Shown piece after piece: positions 43,013-51,255 of a stretch of 64,000 nucleotides of DNA (the stretch's first letter is position 1; the number at the start of each line of letters is the position of its first letter). The notes under the pieces were generated by a model. The model was not told the DNA's origin. It ran no database searches and saw nothing but the letters and a program-made list of their open reading frames with translations. Source of the stretch: Cohnella terricola (GTDB lineage Bacteria; Bacillota; Bacilli; Paenibacillales; Paenibacillaceae); contig NZ_VNJJ01000006.1 of the NCBI RefSeq assembly GCF_007786475.1, forward strand, positions 62,001 to 126,000, given 5' to 3'. Both the position numbers and the translations under genes were made by a program.

Positions 43013-44611
43013 CTACCTATCCGCTTGGGATAAACCCAGCATTCTCGCAACGTCCACTAGCTGTCCCGACAAGGAAATCGGATCTTCCATTAGCCAATCC
43101 GTCGTCAGCGAATAGACTTGATTTTTCTTGACCGCGGGAAGGTCTCTCCAGATCGGGCTCTCATTCAAGCTTCGCATATCGCGAACGGAATCGGGATCGT
43201 CGGAAACGACCACAAAGAGATGGTCACCCGAATATCGACGGATCTCCTTCAAGGGAATGTCCTCCTTGAAAGGATAGCCTCCTTTCGTCCGAACGCTGCT
43301 CACGATAGAAGGCGAAGCCAGCTTTAAATCCCGATAAAGAATAGGCATATCGTAATAGACTTGAAAATTTCGCGGAAGCCCCCTCGTCCAGAAAAACGAT
43401 GCCGTCGCTCCCCCGAGCTTTTTTTCTGCAATCTCACGCGTCCGTTCGAGTCGTTCTGAGTAATCTGCGATCCATTTTTCCGCCTCCCGGCTTCTGCCGA
43501 TCCATTCCGCAATGTAGCGAAATCGTTCGAAGAACGGCATCGACCACGGAACGCTAAGAGAGGGCGCAATCTTGGCGTAATCCTCGTAATGATGTCCGTC
43601 GAAAGTCAGGATCACGTCGGGTTTCAGTTCCGTCAGGCTTGCCAAATCCGGTTGGACGACGGAGTTTCCGATCCGGGCGATTCCTTCCGTCATTCCGCGA
43701 AAGTAGCCTCCGGCAAGCAGTTTCTCGGGAGCCCCGGCGGGTTTAACCCCTAGGGCTAGCATCTCACCCAAGTATTGCATCGCGGCTACGCGGATATTCT
43801 CTTTCCGCAAATGGACGTAGACGCGGGGAGATACGCTCGTATACCGTTTGAAGCTGCGGCTGAAATGGAACGGATCGCGAAAACCGGTGCTCGCGGCAAT
43901 CTCCTGGATCGAGTCGCCGGAAGTCAGCAGCAATCGTTTGGCCCGGTTCAGCCTTTGCTCGATCAAATATTCGATCGGACTCTTACCGGTCATTTTTCGG
44001 AACAGCCGCGAATAGTGCCTTGTCGACATACTGGACATCTCCGCCAATTGCGCCAAAGAGAGATCCAGCGAGTACGAAGTCTCGATATAGTTGATCGTTC
44101 GGTTTACCGCCCGCGCGGCATCGTCATCCCGTCCTTTTTCTTCCGCCTTTAGCGCCAAATGAATCATTTCCTGGAAGAGCAGGTGATTGCCGTATTGGTC
44201 GGCTTCTTCCTTGAGATGTCTATTTTCGAACAACGCTCGGGCCGACTCGATCATGCGAGCAAACGGGACGATGCGATACTCTCCCTCCGGAAGAGAAACC
44301 ACCGTCTTGTGCCGCTTCTTGCGCAACGAGACAGGCAGGAATTCCAATACATAAGCGCTTAGCGGATATTCGGAGGAATTATCCAGTTCCATGGCAATGC
44401 CAGGAGGGAAAATAAAGCTTTTGCCGAATTCAAGGCAGAACTCTCGCCCGCCAGTGATGAGGGATCCCGCGCCTTCCCGGGAAACAATCATCGTATGCCG
44501 TCCGGTTTGCCGAAGCTGCCGGCGGGATAGCGGCTCGCAGTTCTCGATGCGAATTTCCTCCCAAACATAGACCGTCGATAACCGCGTCGACGAATTTCTA
44601 GCATTGGACAA
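43013..44611 (-). CDS. AraC-family regulator fused to a siderophore-binding-protein domain (Btr-like)
   Basis: 532 residues from TTG 44611, chosen for GGAGGTGG ten bases upstream; the frame is open further. Residues 1-150: AraC sensor cupin. Residues 160-265: double HTH (SLAQLAEMSSMSTRHYSRLFRKMTGKSPIEYL, SIQEIAASTGFRDPFHFSRSFKRYTSVSPRVY). Residues 270-532: FepB/FecB-like ligand fold without signal peptide (LGEMLALGVKPAGAPEKL, ELKPDVILTFDGHH, AVKKNQVYSLTTDWLMEDPISLSGQLVDVARML). This is the plan of B. subtilis Btr, which activates uptake genes when bound to a catecholate siderophore. It lies 82 bases behind a siderophore-binding lipoprotein gene in the same direction. Confidence 0.92.
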   Translation of the reverse strand: MSNARNSSTRLSTVYVWEEIRIENCEPLSRRQLRQTGRHTMIVSREGAGSLITGGREFCLEFGKSFIFPPGIAMELDNSSEYPLSAYVLEFLPVSLRKKRHKTVVSLPEGEYRIVPFARMIESARALFENRHLKEEADQYGNHLLFQEMIHLALKAEEKGRDDDAARAVNRTINYIETSYSLDLSLAQLAEMSSMSTRHYSRLFRKMTGKSPIEYLIEQRLNRAKRLLLTSGDSIQEIAASTGFRDPFHFSRSFKRYTSVSPRVYVHLRKENIRVAAMQYLGEMLALGVKPAGAPEKLLAGGYFRGMTEGIARIGNSVVQPDLASLTELKPDVILTFDGHHYEDYAKIAPSLSVPWSMPFFERFRYIAEWIGRSREAEKWIADYSERLERTREIAEKKLGGATASFFWTRGLPRNFQVYYDMPILYRDLKLASPSIVSSVRTKGGYPFKEDIPLKEIRRYSGDHLFVVVSDDPDSVRDMRSLNESPIWRDLPAVKKNQVYSLTTDWLMEDPISLSGQLVDVARMLGLSQADR

Positions 44612-44636
44612 AATAACTTCCACCTCCGGACGCGAA

Positions 44637-44674
44637 AAGGGAAGTTCTTCGTCCTGCGGAAGAACTCCCCTTGC
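44637..44674 (-). terminator. hairpin between lipoprotein and AraC gene
   Basis: On the minus strand GGGGAGTTCTTC, an eight-base loop, GAAGAACTTCCC, then TTTTCG. A short T-run suggests partial termination, allowing less regulator than transporter. Confidence 0.6.
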
Positions 44675-44693
44675 TCCTTCTTGACTTCGACCT

Positions 44694-45710
44694 TTAATTT
44701 GAAAGCAGCCGAACCGCATCCTCCAGTTGGGCGCTAAAGGACATGATGTCATAAGAGAACCATAACTTATCGTCGACGACGTAGACCTTATCGTTCTTAA
44801 CGGCCGGAAGGTCCTTCCACAGCCTGCTCTTCTCGATCTCGTTAACGAAATCCGGATCGTTGCCGAATTTGACTAAGAACAGGCGATCCGCCGACGCAAA
44901 TTCCGGAAGTTTCTCCATCGAGATCGAAAGACCTTGGCTATTGTTGCCTTTCTCCCACTCTTCCTTCACGTAATCCGTCATCGGGAACCGAAGCGTCTCA
45001 AACAAAGTATAGCCGACGTTTCCCGGCCCGTACACTCGGAGTTGGCCTTTCTCGTAACCTCCGATGACGACAGCTCCGAACGTTTCCCCGTCCTTGACGA
45101 ATTCGGCCAGCTTGACCCGGGCTTCTTCGCTTTTTTTATGAAAAGCCTGGGTCCATTGCTCCGCTGCTTCGGTTTTGCCAAGCAGATCGGCCACATCTTG
45201 GAGATGTTGGAACGGATCTTTGCCTTCCCATCGCACGACGACCGTAGGCGCAATCTTGCTTATCTGGTCCAGTTTGTCCTCATTCCATTCCGCCACGATG
45301 ATCAGATCGGGCTCGAGCGTCAACGCTTTTTCCAAGTTCAGTTCGTTAGCCGGCCCAACATCCTCAATGCCGCCGATTTGATCCTTAATAGAGACGAAAC
45401 TGGTAAGTAGGTGGCTTGCGGCTCCGACGGGCTTGACGTCGAGCGCGATCATCTGCGGCAAGTATTGCGACGTAATGACCCGCTGCGGATGCGCCGGGAT
45501 GACGACTTCCCTGCCGAGTCCGTCTTTATATACCCGGGTGTCGCCCTCAGCTTCCGAGCCTGATTCGCTGGGCGCAGACGAAGGCGAGACCGACGACTGC
45601 GCCGTTCCCGAGGTCGAAGGGGAGATATCGTTCTTCCCGCATGCGGCCAGAACCGCGACTACAAGCAGCAAGATGGCAAGAACCCCGTATGTATTTCGTT
45701 GATGACGCAT
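44694..45710 (-). CDS. iron-siderophore ABC transporter substrate-binding lipoprotein
   Basis: 338 residues. Lipoprotein signal MRHQRNTYGVLAILLLVVAVLAAC, then a Ser-rich linker. Fold blocks: GREVVIPAHPQRVITSQYLPQMIALDVKPVGAASHLL, LEKALTLEPDLIIVAEWNEDKLDQISKIAPTVVVRW, LPAVKNDKVYVVDDKLWFSYDIMSFSAQLEDAVRLL. Related to FeuA/YfiY rather than to the lipoproteins at 29601-31579, and its C-terminus resembles the ligand domain of the adjacent AraC protein, as expected if both bind the same siderophore. A Fur box lies before the start. No permease gene is adjacent. Confidence 0.92.
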   Translation of the reverse strand: MRHQRNTYGVLAILLLVVAVLAACGKNDISPSTSGTAQSSVSPSSAPSESGSEAEGDTRVYKDGLGREVVIPAHPQRVITSQYLPQMIALDVKPVGAASHLLTSFVSIKDQIGGIEDVGPANELNLEKALTLEPDLIIVAEWNEDKLDQISKIAPTVVVRWEGKDPFQHLQDVADLLGKTEAAEQWTQAFHKKSEEARVKLAEFVKDGETFGAVVIGGYEKGQLRVYGPGNVGYTLFETLRFPMTDYVKEEWEKGNNSQGLSISMEKLPEFASADRLFLVKFGNDPDFVNEIEKSRLWKDLPAVKNDKVYVVDDKLWFSYDIMSFSAQLEDAVRLLSN

Positions 45711-45734
45711 TTCTATTCCTCATTTCTAATTAAT

Positions 45735-45753
45735 AATGATAACCATTATCAAT
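45735..45753 (-). promoter_or_regulatory. Fur box
   Basis: TGATAATGGTTATCATTAT on the minus strand with a perfect TGATAA-TGG-TTATCA core, about 25 bases before the lipoprotein start. Confidence 0.85.
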
Positions 45754-45840
45754 GATAGCAAATTCGTCCGCCGTCAGCCATGTCGTATCCGGACATCGAG
45801 GATGAAAGATTCGGACGACAAACGTATCCAATTACGCAAC

Positions 45841-45882
45841 AAGGCCCTCCCGCAATCCCAAACGGGAAAGCAGGAGGGCCTG
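45841..45882 (-). terminator. hairpin in gap between yhgE-like and siderophore genes
   Basis: AGGCCCTCC (45842-45850) and GGAGGGCCT (45873-45881) with a 22-base loop. On the minus strand it is followed by TGTTGCG rather than a clear T-run, so function is likely but not strong. Confidence 0.55.
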
Positions 45883-45917
45883 CGTGCCGACGAACGCCAG
45901 ACTCGCCACGGGGCGGC

Positions 45918-48593
45918 CTAGGCGATGATTTTCGTTTTCTTGGCGTTCTCCGTCGACTTCCGGATCACTCCGCTCAGCGGGCGTTTCAGAGCAAGAGCGA
46001 GCACTAGGCTGAGCGCGATAAAGCCGATTAGGAAGGCAATATCACGAAGTGCCGTCGACCATAGAATGCCGCCGACCGCTTCCCGAAGCAGACTGATCGC
46101 GTACGTAAACGGCATGAACGGATTCAGAGCCTGGAAGAAGGGCGAAGCCGTACTTATCGGGAACGTGCCTCCCGAGCTGGAGAACTGAAATACCATGAAA
46201 ATAATCGCGATGCCCTTGCCTACGTTTCCAAAAACGGACAATAGCGTATAGGTGATCGTCACGAACACAAGGCTGACCAACATCGCGAAAAGCACGAACT
46301 CAAGCTTATCCGCTACATAAGTATCCAGGATAAAGAAATCTCCGAGCGTGATGGCCAGCGCTTGGCACATCCCGATCGTCGCGAACGTTCCGAGCCGACC
46401 GAGGTAAAGCTGATAAGGCTTATACCGGTTTTCCTCGTTGTTCGGATCCGGCTTCAGCAACGAGATCAGCAGCGTCGCTCCGACCCATAAGGAGAGCACG
46501 CCGTAGAAAGGCGACATCGCCGAGCCGTAGTTCGGGATCGGATATTTCCTGTTTTCCTTAATCTGCACGGGGGCCGACAGAAACTCGCTTTCCTTGCGAA
46601 TATCGCCCCTTAGCAGCTTGGCCAGTTCTGCGAAATGATTATTCTCTTCGACCGCCCGGAGCTTATCCGCCGCTTGGCGTACCGCGCTTTCCAATTGGGG
46701 AAGATCGTTGCGGACAAGACCGGCTACCTTGTGCACGCCGTTCTCGACTTCCGGTAGCTTGTTGCGGACAAAATCGGCCAGCTTGGAGAGCTCCCGCTCC
46801 GCTTCCGGCAGATCGTTCTTCCCGAACGCGGCAGCTTCGTCGAGCTTCTTGCCGATCGCAGGCAGATCGTTCTTCACGAACGGGGCGGCCGTATTGATCG
46901 CTTTCTCGAATGCTTCCGCTTTGCTTTGGAAAGATACCGCCAGCTCATGTACTTTCGCGCGAATCTCCGGGAGCTGTCCCTGGATCTTGCCCAGCTCCGC
47001 TTGTCCGAATTCCAGACCGGCTCTCGTATCCGCGAGGATCGCTTCGACATCCGGCAGCTTGGACTTCGCCGCTTGAAGCTTGTCGGCGGCGGCTCCGGCC
47101 GTCGTCTTGAGCTTCTGGATGCCTTGAGCGATCGCTGGGACGATCTCGCTGTCATAACGGGACAAGATGCTTCCCAAATCTTCGCTCGTCTGTTTCGCCA
47201 ATTGGTTCAATTGCTGGACCATTTGGCGAGCGGGTGCCTTCCCTTTCTCCAACGCCGATCCGATCTCGCCAAGAATCTCCGACTGGCGATGCATGCGGTT
47301 AGCCGCGTTATCGATCCGCTCGATCGTTCCCGTCAAGGGACTTCCGGGCAGATACGCGTTGATGCGTCCTAGCAGCGATGAAGTACGGTCCAGCGCGCCT
47401 GCGACTGCCGTCAATTTGTCCCTTGCGCCGTATATTTCGTCGGCGGTCGGCCATGTATCGGGATCAGCGTTTAACAATTTATCGGAAAGCAGCGCAATGG
47501 TGTCCGCGGCCTGTTGCGCCAAAGCCAGATTCTGCTTGATGACCGGGGCAATCGCCGAGAACGCACCATCATTCGATGCTAGAAACTCATTCAGTTGATC
47601 GGCGAAAGCCGCGCCTTTATCTGCGATCTCCGCGATTCTCGGCAACGCGTCTTGCGCCGCCGCGACGATTTCCATCGCTTTGGCCGTTTTGTCCGACGCT
47701 AGGGAAATCGCGTCCGCGACTTTGTCGAAGTTGCTATCCAGCTCTTGAACCTTGGCCGCAGCCTGCTTGATTTCCGGAAGTTTGCTCTGAATGACAAGCA
47801 CCTCCGACGCGGCCTCGCTAATCTTAGGCCAGTTCTGCTGGATTTGCAGCAAGTAACCGGCGGCTTGCTCGATTTCGGGAATTCGCTGCTCAACTTCCGG
47901 AATGATCTGCGCCTTGGCGTGAATTTCCGGAAGCTTTTGCTCGATCTCCAGCACCTTCTGACCGGCGGCCCGAATTTCCGGCAGCTTGCTCTCAAGCTCG
48001 AATATGCCGTTCTCGATCTTGCGAATGGTCGGCAACTGCTCTTCGACTTGTACGCCGACTTCCTCCAGCTTGGTCAGCAGCGCTTCGCTGACCGCCTCCG
48101 TGAAATTTTCGTTGATTTGTTTCGTTATCGATGATACACCCGAAGAGGTGATCTTCGGCGCAATGGCATTGACTTTCTCGTTAACGGTATACACGACTTC
48201 CGGCCGATCCAGCCTGCCTTCGGCGATTCCGGTAATTCGCGCGGAGAAATCCGCCGGAACGAGAATACTCGCGTAGTATGTACCTTTGTCCACGCCCCGC
48301 TCCGCTTCTTCCCGATCGACGAAAGTCCATCCGAGCTTCGGATTTTGGCGTAAGCTTTTCACCAACTCGTCCCCGATATTCACTTGCTTATCCAGAACGG
48401 TCGCCCCTTGGTCCTCGTTCGTGACCGCCACCTTCACGCCCGACGTGTTGGCGTAAGGATCCCAGACCGATTTGATATTGACCCAATCATACAGACAAGG
48501 GAGAAGAATAATCGCCAGTATTAAAAAGACTCCGGTAGGCACTTTGAAAATATTGACCCAATCCGTTTTGTAAATTTGCCATATGGACCGCAT
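45918..48593 (-). CDS. YhgE/Pip-family membrane protein
   Basis: 891 residues from ATG 48593 (AGGTGAT upstream). N-terminal helix KVPTGVFLILAIILLPCLYDW, then the conserved YANTSGVKVAVTNEDQGATVLDKQVNIGDELVKSLRQNPKLGW and VDKGTYYASILVPADFSARI. Residues about 200-690 are one long extracytoplasmic coiled-coil region built of repeated 'KLPEI' type heptads. Five membrane helices end the protein (SPFYGVLSLWVGATLLISLL, LGTFATIGMCQALAITLGDFFIL, LVFVTITYTLLSVFGNVG, FSSSGGTFPISTASPFFQALNPFMPFTYAISLLREAV, IAFLIGFIALSLVLALAL). The ABC-2 permease-like ends fit the phage-infection-protein and ESX-associated YueB/YhgE families. A type VII export accessory or envelope protein is possible; no WXG100 genes are here. 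Confidence 0.9.
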   Translation of the reverse strand: MRSIWQIYKTDWVNIFKVPTGVFLILAIILLPCLYDWVNIKSVWDPYANTSGVKVAVTNEDQGATVLDKQVNIGDELVKSLRQNPKLGWTFVDREEAERGVDKGTYYASILVPADFSARITGIAEGRLDRPEVVYTVNEKVNAIAPKITSSGVSSITKQINENFTEAVSEALLTKLEEVGVQVEEQLPTIRKIENGIFELESKLPEIRAAGQKVLEIEQKLPEIHAKAQIIPEVEQRIPEIEQAAGYLLQIQQNWPKISEAASEVLVIQSKLPEIKQAAAKVQELDSNFDKVADAISLASDKTAKAMEIVAAAQDALPRIAEIADKGAAFADQLNEFLASNDGAFSAIAPVIKQNLALAQQAADTIALLSDKLLNADPDTWPTADEIYGARDKLTAVAGALDRTSSLLGRINAYLPGSPLTGTIERIDNAANRMHRQSEILGEIGSALEKGKAPARQMVQQLNQLAKQTSEDLGSILSRYDSEIVPAIAQGIQKLKTTAGAAADKLQAAKSKLPDVEAILADTRAGLEFGQAELGKIQGQLPEIRAKVHELAVSFQSKAEAFEKAINTAAPFVKNDLPAIGKKLDEAAAFGKNDLPEAERELSKLADFVRNKLPEVENGVHKVAGLVRNDLPQLESAVRQAADKLRAVEENNHFAELAKLLRGDIRKESEFLSAPVQIKENRKYPIPNYGSAMSPFYGVLSLWVGATLLISLLKPDPNNEENRYKPYQLYLGRLGTFATIGMCQALAITLGDFFILDTYVADKLEFVLFAMLVSLVFVTITYTLLSVFGNVGKGIAIIFMVFQFSSSGGTFPISTASPFFQALNPFMPFTYAISLLREAVGGILWSTALRDIAFLIGFIALSLVLALALKRPLSGVIRKSTENAKKTKIIA

Positions 48594-48846
48594 GAATACA
48601 TCACCTGCAACGTTAGGATGAAGAGACTTGGATGTGTATAACCGATATTTCAACTGACAGCTTAACATGAAAGGGAATATTCGGAAAGCCGTCCCTTCTT
48701 CGCCTTATCGTTCCTTGTTCGGGTGATTTTATCAACGGCGGCTCGGGGACACTAATAAGAAAACCGTCAGGGAAAATCATCACCCTGCTCAAACAGCAGA
48801 CAGTATCGTCGATACTCCGGGTAGGGCTTCAATTGGACCAATCTGC
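48594..48846. other. intergenic region upstream of yhgE-like gene
   Basis: 250 bases with no supported gene. Contains a fragment ACCGTCAGGG...CACCCTG near 48763-48796 that resembles the terminator module of the 260-bp element, then a short run into the palindrome array. Confidence 0.5.
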
Positions 48847-48961
48847 ATGAAATTTCATATACATTTTCGGATTTCATCTCCGTTTGGCCATTTTTGTATG
48901 AAATTTCATATATAATCTCCACTCTCGCCCACTTCGCGACCATTTCTGTATGAAATTTCAT
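48847..48961. repeat. three phased ATGAAATTTCAT palindromes (51-52 bp steps)
   Basis: Perfect 12-bp palindromes start at 48847, 48898 and 48950. The two latter lie in a conserved context (CCATTT-TGTATGAAATTTCAT-TATAATC); the intervening 39-40 bases vary. A related GTATGATTTTTCGTATAAC follows at 49000. Reading frames crossing it exist only because of the repeat. Confidence 0.75.
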
Positions 48962-49073
48962 TTATAATCGGTGCGTTCGGTGTGTAAACAGCGCATTATG
49001 TATGATTTTTCGTATAACACCGACCCGTATTGCCAATGCATAAATTGCGAAGAATGTATCCCGTCCGGCCGCA

Positions 49074-49100
49074 TGTCACAATTAAGGCGCGTGTTCTGTC
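49074..49100 (+). promoter_or_regulatory. predicted ECF41 sigma promoter
   Basis: TGTCACA at 49074-49080, sixteen bases, TGTC at 49097-49100. The published ECF41 consensus, as I recall, is TGTCACA-N16-CGTC, so only one base differs. It lies 43 bases before the carboxymuconolactone-decarboxylase gene and an ECF41 sigma factor is encoded next door. Confidence 0.75.
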
Positions 49101-49143
49101 TTATTCTTGAGAACCAAAAACAAACCGCAAGGAGAGATTGGAA

Positions 49144-49590
49144 ATGGAACTTAGAATGAATTACCGCAGCGTCAATCCGGAGGCGCTCAAAGCGATGCTT
49201 GGACTCGAGCAGTGGATTCAGAATAGCGGGCTCGATCGCAAGCTCTACGATTGGATCAAGCTGCGCGCGTCGCAGATCAACGGCTGTTCGTATTGCATCG
49301 ATACGCACTCCAAGGATTTGATTAGCATGGGGGAGTCCGTGGAGAAAGTCATGCTTCTGACCGCTTGGCGCGAAGCGCCCCAATTCTCCGAAAAGGAGCG
49401 CGCCGTACTGGAGTTGACCGAGTGCGTGACTAGGCTTTCCGAGGCGGGCGTCCCCCGCGAAGTGTACGATCGAGTGCTCGCCCATTTCGACGAGAAGCAG
49501 TTCGTCGATCTGATTATGGCGATCAATGCGATTAACAGTTGGAATCGAATCGGCGTGTCTACCGGAATGTTCCCCGGCTGCTTTAGTTAA
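49144..49590 (+). CDS. carboxymuconolactone decarboxylase / AhpD-family protein
   Basis: 148 residues from ATG 49144 (AAGGAG upstream). The AhpD-like fold has the CxxC pair in GCSYCIDTHSKDLISMGE, preceded by LYDWIKLRASQ and followed by FSEKERAVLELTECVTRLS and the proton-relay helix region. This is the uncharacterised YnjB/DNA-damage-like CMD group that acts as thiol peroxidase partner or is of unknown role; it is the commonest partner encoded beside ECF41 sigma factors. Its 3' end overlaps the convergent sigma gene by eight bases. Confidence 0.9.
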   Translation: MELRMNYRSVNPEALKAMLGLEQWIQNSGLDRKLYDWIKLRASQINGCSYCIDTHSKDLISMGESVEKVMLLTAWREAPQFSEKERAVLELTECVTRLSEAGVPREVYDRVLAHFDEKQFVDLIMAINAINSWNRIGVSTGMFPGCFS

Positions 49591-50461
49591 AACGTGTTAG
49601 CTTATCCGGATTGACGACCATGTAGAGACGGCGGATACGGGGGCCTTCGGGCTCCCGCTCCGCGCATAGGACGTACGCGACCCGCCCCTCCCGGCGTAAT
49701 GCCAAACCAGTCTCGCCGCCTTGCAGAAGAACGGTCTCGAACCCTTCTTTAAAAGTGCCTTTGGCCGTCAAGCTTTCGAAGAAAGCCAACACACGTCCGA
49801 TTCCGAGAATCGGGTTGATCGCCGCGCGGACTTTGCCGCCCCCGTCGGTGATAAGGGTTACGTCTTCAAGGAGGAATGCCGTCAGCGGCTTGAAATCTCC
49901 CGTATCCGACGCGCGAAGGAACGCTTCGACGAAGCTTTTCTTGGCCGATCCCTCGGACTCGTCCAATATTTGCTTCGATTCATCTGCCGCAACCTTCGCC
50001 TTTGCCCGGCTGAACGTTTTCCGGCAGCTCATCTCCGTACGATTCAGCATCTCTGCGATATTGCCGTATTCGAATCCGAACGATTCCTTCAAAATATAGA
50101 TCGCCCTCTCCAAAGGAGTCAGCCGCTGCAGCAGCACGAGGTAAGCGTAGCCGACGTTTTCTCGGCGTTCTGCCGGATCTGAAAACGAGATGCCTTTGTC
50201 ATCCGGCATTGGCTCGGGCAGCCATGGCCCCGTATATACTTCGCGCCGGCGGCGCGACGATTTGAGCAAGTTGATGCATCGGTTGGCCGTCATTTTCGTC
50301 AAATACGCCTTCTCGTCCCGAATCCCTTCGGCTTCCATCCGCATGTAATGAGCAAACACATCTTGCACGATATCTTCCGCGTCCGCCGCGATCCCCAACA
50401 TCCGGTAAGCGAGTCCGAACAGCCGCGGGCGATAGGTTTCGTAAGCTTGGGCAAGCAGCAT
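49583..50461 (-). CDS. ECF41-type RNA polymerase sigma factor with SnoaL-like C-terminal domain
   Basis: 292 residues from ATG 50461 (GGGAGGGG upstream); an ATG at 50482 behind AGAGGTAAG would add seven. Sigma region 2 reads RLFGLAYRMLGIAADAEDIVQDVFAHYM, region 4 YLVLLQRLTPLERAIYILKESFGFEYGNIAEMLNRTEMSCRKTFSRAKAKV. The remaining 110 residues form the SnoaL_2-like extension (FVEAFLRASDTGDFKPLTAFLLEDVTLITDGGGKV) with the characteristic DGGGKV and NPDKL motifs near the end (MVVNPDKLTRF). In ECF41 factors this extension replaces an anti-sigma factor and moderates activity. Convergent, overlapping its CMD partner. Confidence 0.92.
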   Translation of the reverse strand: MLLAQAYETYRPRLFGLAYRMLGIAADAEDIVQDVFAHYMRMEAEGIRDEKAYLTKMTANRCINLLKSSRRRREVYTGPWLPEPMPDDKGISFSDPAERRENVGYAYLVLLQRLTPLERAIYILKESFGFEYGNIAEMLNRTEMSCRKTFSRAKAKVAADESKQILDESEGSAKKSFVEAFLRASDTGDFKPLTAFLLEDVTLITDGGGKVRAAINPILGIGRVLAFFESLTAKGTFKEGFETVLLQGGETGLALRREGRVAYVLCAEREPEGPRIRRLYMVVNPDKLTRFN

Positions 50462-50571
50462 CGGCAATCCCCTCCCGTTCATGATTCTTACCTCTATAAT
50501 ATGACAATACACGAACGGATTTCGTGACGTGAAGAACGATCCATATATTGTTTGCTGTTACGGACCTGACC

Positions 50572-51205
50572 TAACGGTCTACCAGACCGTTACAGGGTCC
50601 CTGGTCGGAGTTTCGACGGCTCTAACGGTCTGCGAGACCGTTACAGGGTCCCTGATCGGTGTTTCGGTGGCTCTAACGGTCTGCCAGACCGTTACAAGGT
50701 CCCTGATCGGTGTTTCGACGGCTCTAACGGTCTGCGAGATCGTTGCATGATCCCTGGTTGGAGTTTCGACGGCTCTAACGGTCTGCGAGACCGTTACAAG
50801 GTCCCTGATCGGTGTTTCGGTGGCTCTAACGGTCTGCCAGACCGTTACAGGGTCCCTGATCGGTGTTTCGACGGCTCTAACGGTCTGCGAGATCGTTGCA
50901 TGATCCCTGGTTGGAGTTTCGGTGGCTCTTACGGTCTGCCAGACCGTTACAGGGTCCCTGATCGGTGTTTCGGTGGCTCTTACGGTCTGCGGGACCGTTA
51001 CAGGGTCCCTGATCGGTGTTTCGGTGGCTCTTACGGTCTGCGAGACCGTTACAGGGTACCTGATCGGTGTTTCGACGGCTCTAACGGTCCGCGAGACCGT
51101 TACAGGGTCCCTGGTCGGAGTTTCGACGGCTCTAACGGTCTGCGAGACCGTTACAAGGTCCCTGATCGGTGTTTCGGTGGCTCTAACGGTCTGCGAGACC
51201 GTTAC
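50572..51205. repeat. 51-bp hairpin minisatellite, 12 full units plus one partial
   Basis: Each unit begins (T/C)AACGGTCTGCGAGACCGTT-type: an 8-bp stem AACGGTCT / AGACCGTT with a three-base loop, then ACAGGGTCCCTGATCGGTG and TTTCGGTGGCTC. Unit starts run from 50572 in exact 51-base steps to the partial unit at 51184, with no indel in 612 bases. Variants are shared between non-adjacent units: GCG/GCC loop, GATCGTTGCATGA (units 4 and 7), GGTCGGAG versus GATCGGTG, GGTGG versus GACGG. Because 51 is divisible by 3, open frames run through on both strands. No spacers, so not CRISPR. Confidence 0.95.
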
Positions 51206-51218
51206 ATTGCCGACGAAT

Positions 51219-51255
51219 AAAGGGAAGCCGCAGTTACGCACTACGGCTTCCCTTT
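51219..51255. terminator. bidirectional terminator
   Basis: AAAGGGAAGCCG, 13-base loop, CGGCTTCCCTTT; the stop codon of the guanylate-kinase-like gene is inside its right arm. Confidence 0.85.

Noticed and set aside
48767..48961. 64-residue minus-strand protein
   Set aside because: Coded only by the palindrome repeat; no Shine-Dalgarno site.
50572..51205. CRISPR array
   Set aside because: The units are contiguous with no unique spacers; the 51-bp period includes the whole unit, and no cas gene is present.
50579..51241. Long repetitive proteins on either strand (about 150-220 residues)
   Set aside because: 51 is divisible by 3, so frames stay open; there is no ribosome site and the predicted protein is an artefact of the hairpin repeat.
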